64,000 nucleotides of DNA. Origin: Streptomyces sp. TG1A-8 (lineage in GTDB: Bacteria > Actinomycetota > Actinomycetes > Streptomycetales > Streptomycetaceae). The stretch lies in assembly GCF_030499535.1 (NCBI RefSeq), contig NZ_JASTLB010000001.1, positions 2,170,001 to 2,234,000 of the forward strand, given 5' to 3'. The notes beneath the pieces were generated by a model, which did no database searches, was not told where the DNA came from, and saw only the letters and a list, made by a program, of their open reading frames with translations. Positions 62,371-64,000 of the stretch are shown here, piece by piece; the stretch's first letter is position 1; each line of letters opens with the position of its first letter. The position numbers and the translations under genes are program-made.

Positions 62371-63960
62371 TCAGACCAGGTTCACCGAGCGGGCGGAGGT
62401 CGCGCCGATCTCCGCGGCGACCTCGGCCAGCACGGTGGGGCCCACCGTGTCGTCCACGGTCAGGACGGCCAGCGCCTCCCCGCCCACGGCCGCGCGGGCG
62501 ACCTGCATGCCGGCGATGTTGATGCCGCCCTCGCCGAGGATGCGGCCGACGGTGCCGACGACACCGGGACGGTCCTCGTAGCGCAGGACGGCCATGTGGT
62601 CGGCGAGCGCCAGGTCCACGTCGTAGTCGCCGACCGCGACGATCTTCTGGATGTGCTTGGGGCCGGCCAGCGTGCCGGAGACCGACACCTCCTCGCCGTC
62701 CGCCAGCGTGCCGCGCACGGTCACCACGTTGCGGTGCTCGGCCGACTCGGAGCTGGTGGTCAGGCGCACCTCGACCCCGCGCTCCTGCGCGAACAGCGGC
62801 GCGTTGACGTAGGACACGGTCTCGTCGACGACGTCCTCGAAGACGCCCTTGAGCGCGGACAGCTCCAGCACCTTCACGTCGTGCTGGGTGATCTCGCCGT
62901 AGACCTCGACGTCCAGCCGGACGGCGACCTCGCCCGCGAGGGCGGTGAAGATGCGGCCGAGGCGCTCGGCGAGCGGCAGGCCCGGCTTGACGTCCTCGGC
63001 GATGACCCCGCCCTGGACGTTGACGGCGTCCGGCACCAGCTCGCCGGCCAGGGCGAGGCGGACGGACCTGGCGACGGCGATGCCCGCCTTCTCCTGGGCC
63101 TCGTCGGTGGAGGCGCCGAGGTGCGGGGTGCACACGACCTGGTCCAGCTCGAACAGCGGGGAGTCGGTGCAGGGCTCCTTGGCGTACACGTCGAGGCCGG
63201 CGCCGGCGACCCGGCCCTCCTTCAGCGCCGCGTACAGCGCCTCCTCGTCGACGATGCCGCCGCGGGCCGCGTTGACGATGCGCACGCCCGGCTTGACCTT
63301 GCGCAGCGCCTCGTCGCCGATCAGACCGAGTGTCTCGGGGGTCTTGGGCAGGTGGACGGTGATGAAGTCGGAGACCTCGAGCAGTTCGTCCAGGGAGAGC
63401 ACCTTGACGCCCATCTGGGCGGCCCGCGCGGGCTGCACGTAGGGGTCGTAGGCGACCACCTTCATGCCGAAGGCGGACATGCGCTGGGCGACGAGCGCGC
63501 CGATGCGGCCCAGGCCCACGACGCCGAGGGTCTTCTCGGCCAGCTCGACACCCGTGTACTTGCTGCGCTTCCACTCGCCGTTCTTCAGCGCGGCGTTGGC
63601 CTGCGGGATGTTCCGGGCCGTGGAGAGGATCAGGCCGCAGGCCAGCTCGGCGGCGGTCACGATGTTGGAGGTCGGGGCGTTGACGACCATCACGCCGGCC
63701 TTGGTGGCGGCGGCGACGTCGACGTTGTCCAGGCCGACGCCGGCCCGTGCGACGACCTTGAGCTTCCTCGCCGCGGCGATGGCCTCGGCGTCGACCTTGG
63801 TGGCGGACCGGATCAGGATCGCGTCGACGTCGGCGATGGCGGGGAGCAGTTCGGCTCGGTCGGCACCGTTGGTGTGCCGGATCTCGAAGTCCGGGCCGAG
63901 CGCGTCGACGGTGGCGGGCGACAGCTCTTCAGCGATGAGTACGACGGGTTTCGAGCTCAC
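62371..63960 (-). CDS. serA: D-3-phosphoglycerate dehydrogenase (long form with ASB and ACT domains)
   Basis: First step of serine synthesis. Order: catalytic/NAD domain (about 1-310: LKVVARAGVGLDNVDVAAAT, LGVVGLGRIGALVAQRM, NAARGGIVDEEALYAAL, catalytic His in VCTPHLGASTDEAQEKAG), the allosteric substrate-binding domain (about 315-450) and a C-terminal ACT domain (about 455-529: AVLRYEDRPGVVGTVGRIL, GINIAGMQVARA) for serine feedback. 529 residues. GTG at 63960 (MSSKPVVLIAEELSP) has AGGA with 7-nt spacing; GTG at 63972 is in frame but lacks one. Confidence 0.96.
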   Translation of the reverse strand: MSSKPVVLIAEELSPATVDALGPDFEIRHTNGADRAELLPAIADVDAILIRSATKVDAEAIAAARKLKVVARAGVGLDNVDVAAATKAGVMVVNAPTSNIVTAAELACGLILSTARNIPQANAALKNGEWKRSKYTGVELAEKTLGVVGLGRIGALVAQRMSAFGMKVVAYDPYVQPARAAQMGVKVLSLDELLEVSDFITVHLPKTPETLGLIGDEALRKVKPGVRIVNAARGGIVDEEALYAALKEGRVAGAGLDVYAKEPCTDSPLFELDQVVCTPHLGASTDEAQEKAGIAVARSVRLALAGELVPDAVNVQGGVIAEDVKPGLPLAERLGRIFTALAGEVAVRLDVEVYGEITQHDVKVLELSALKGVFEDVVDETVSYVNAPLFAQERGVEVRLTTSSESAEHRNVVTVRGTLADGEEVSVSGTLAGPKHIQKIVAVGDYDVDLALADHMAVLRYEDRPGVVGTVGRILGEGGINIAGMQVARAAVGGEALAVLTVDDTVGPTVLAEVAAEIGATSARSVNLV

Positions 63961-64000
63961 GTGAGTCCTCACAAGTCCAATGCGGACGGCCGTCCCGACG

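Overview
The window is very GC-rich, with GTG starts as common as ATG, genes packed tightly on both strands, and gene families typical of Streptomyces: tandem conservons, a HupS-type HU with a lysine-rich tail, NdgR, AccB/AccE and long Pro/Gly-rich tails. It reads as core chromosome of a Streptomyces. From memory, the order smc - acylphosphatase - mutM - rnc - rpmF - coaD - rsmD - recG - rpmB - thiD/thiL - ddl - gpsA - plsC - hupS - leuDC - ndgR - gltX - cvn1 - cvn2 - accEB - cimA - ilvE - leuB - pruA - putA - serA matches the S. coelicolor SCO5577 to SCO5515 interval. No database search was possible.

Layout. 1-6.9 kb: the 5' two thirds of smc (cut by the window edge), a small coiled-coil protein, acylphosphatase, a secreted CAP-domain protein, a damaged flavodoxin gene beside an intact HxlR regulator, and mutM. 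6.9-16 kb: rnc, rpmF and a DUF177 gene as one operon, a DivIVA-like coiled-coil protein, coaD/rsmD, recG (broken by one missing base), a DAK/FakA-type kinase, and zinc-ribbon rpmB with a structured leader. 16-24 kb: thiD/thiL, a stand-alone RAM-domain protein, a DUF3515 lipoprotein, ddl, gpsA/plsC, cofC and hupS. 24-30.7 kb: leuCD divergent from its IclR-type regulator gene ndgR, a cluster of five tRNA genes (three Glu, two Gln), and gltX with an FAH-family gene. 31-42.6 kb: an unrecognised small gene with a duplicated TANPRRT motif, then two tandem conservons (cvnABCD twice). 42.7-51 kb: accE/accB, secreted and membrane proteins, a secreted GH30-ricin glycosidase and a GPP34 protein. 51-57 kb: branched-chain amino acid genes cimA, ilvE and leuB, interrupted by a decayed deiminase gene and a transposase remnant. 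57-64 kb: proline catabolism (pruA, putA, PucR-type regulator), a broken MFS exporter and serA.

How the genes work together. leuCD, leuB, ilvE and cimA cover much of leucine/isoleucine synthesis; NdgR probably controls leuCD and itself. GluRS (gltX) sits upstream of tRNA-Glu and tRNA-Gln genes, both of which a non-discriminating GluRS charges. The conservons each encode a membrane sensor ATPase, a roadblock protein, a DUF742 adaptor and a small GTPase.

Most unusual signals: (1) the two cvnD genes are identical except for one three-codon patch, while cvnA, cvnB and cvnC have clearly diverged, which points to gene conversion; (2) the small TANPRRT protein with its own strong terminator; (3) a cluster of broken genes (recG, flavodoxin, deiminase, MFS exporter, a small secreted protein), several explained by one missing base in a short C or G run, so real decay must be separated from assembly error; (4) a likely attenuator ahead of cimA; (5) a 75-residue Gly/Pro/Ala insertion in the SMC hinge.
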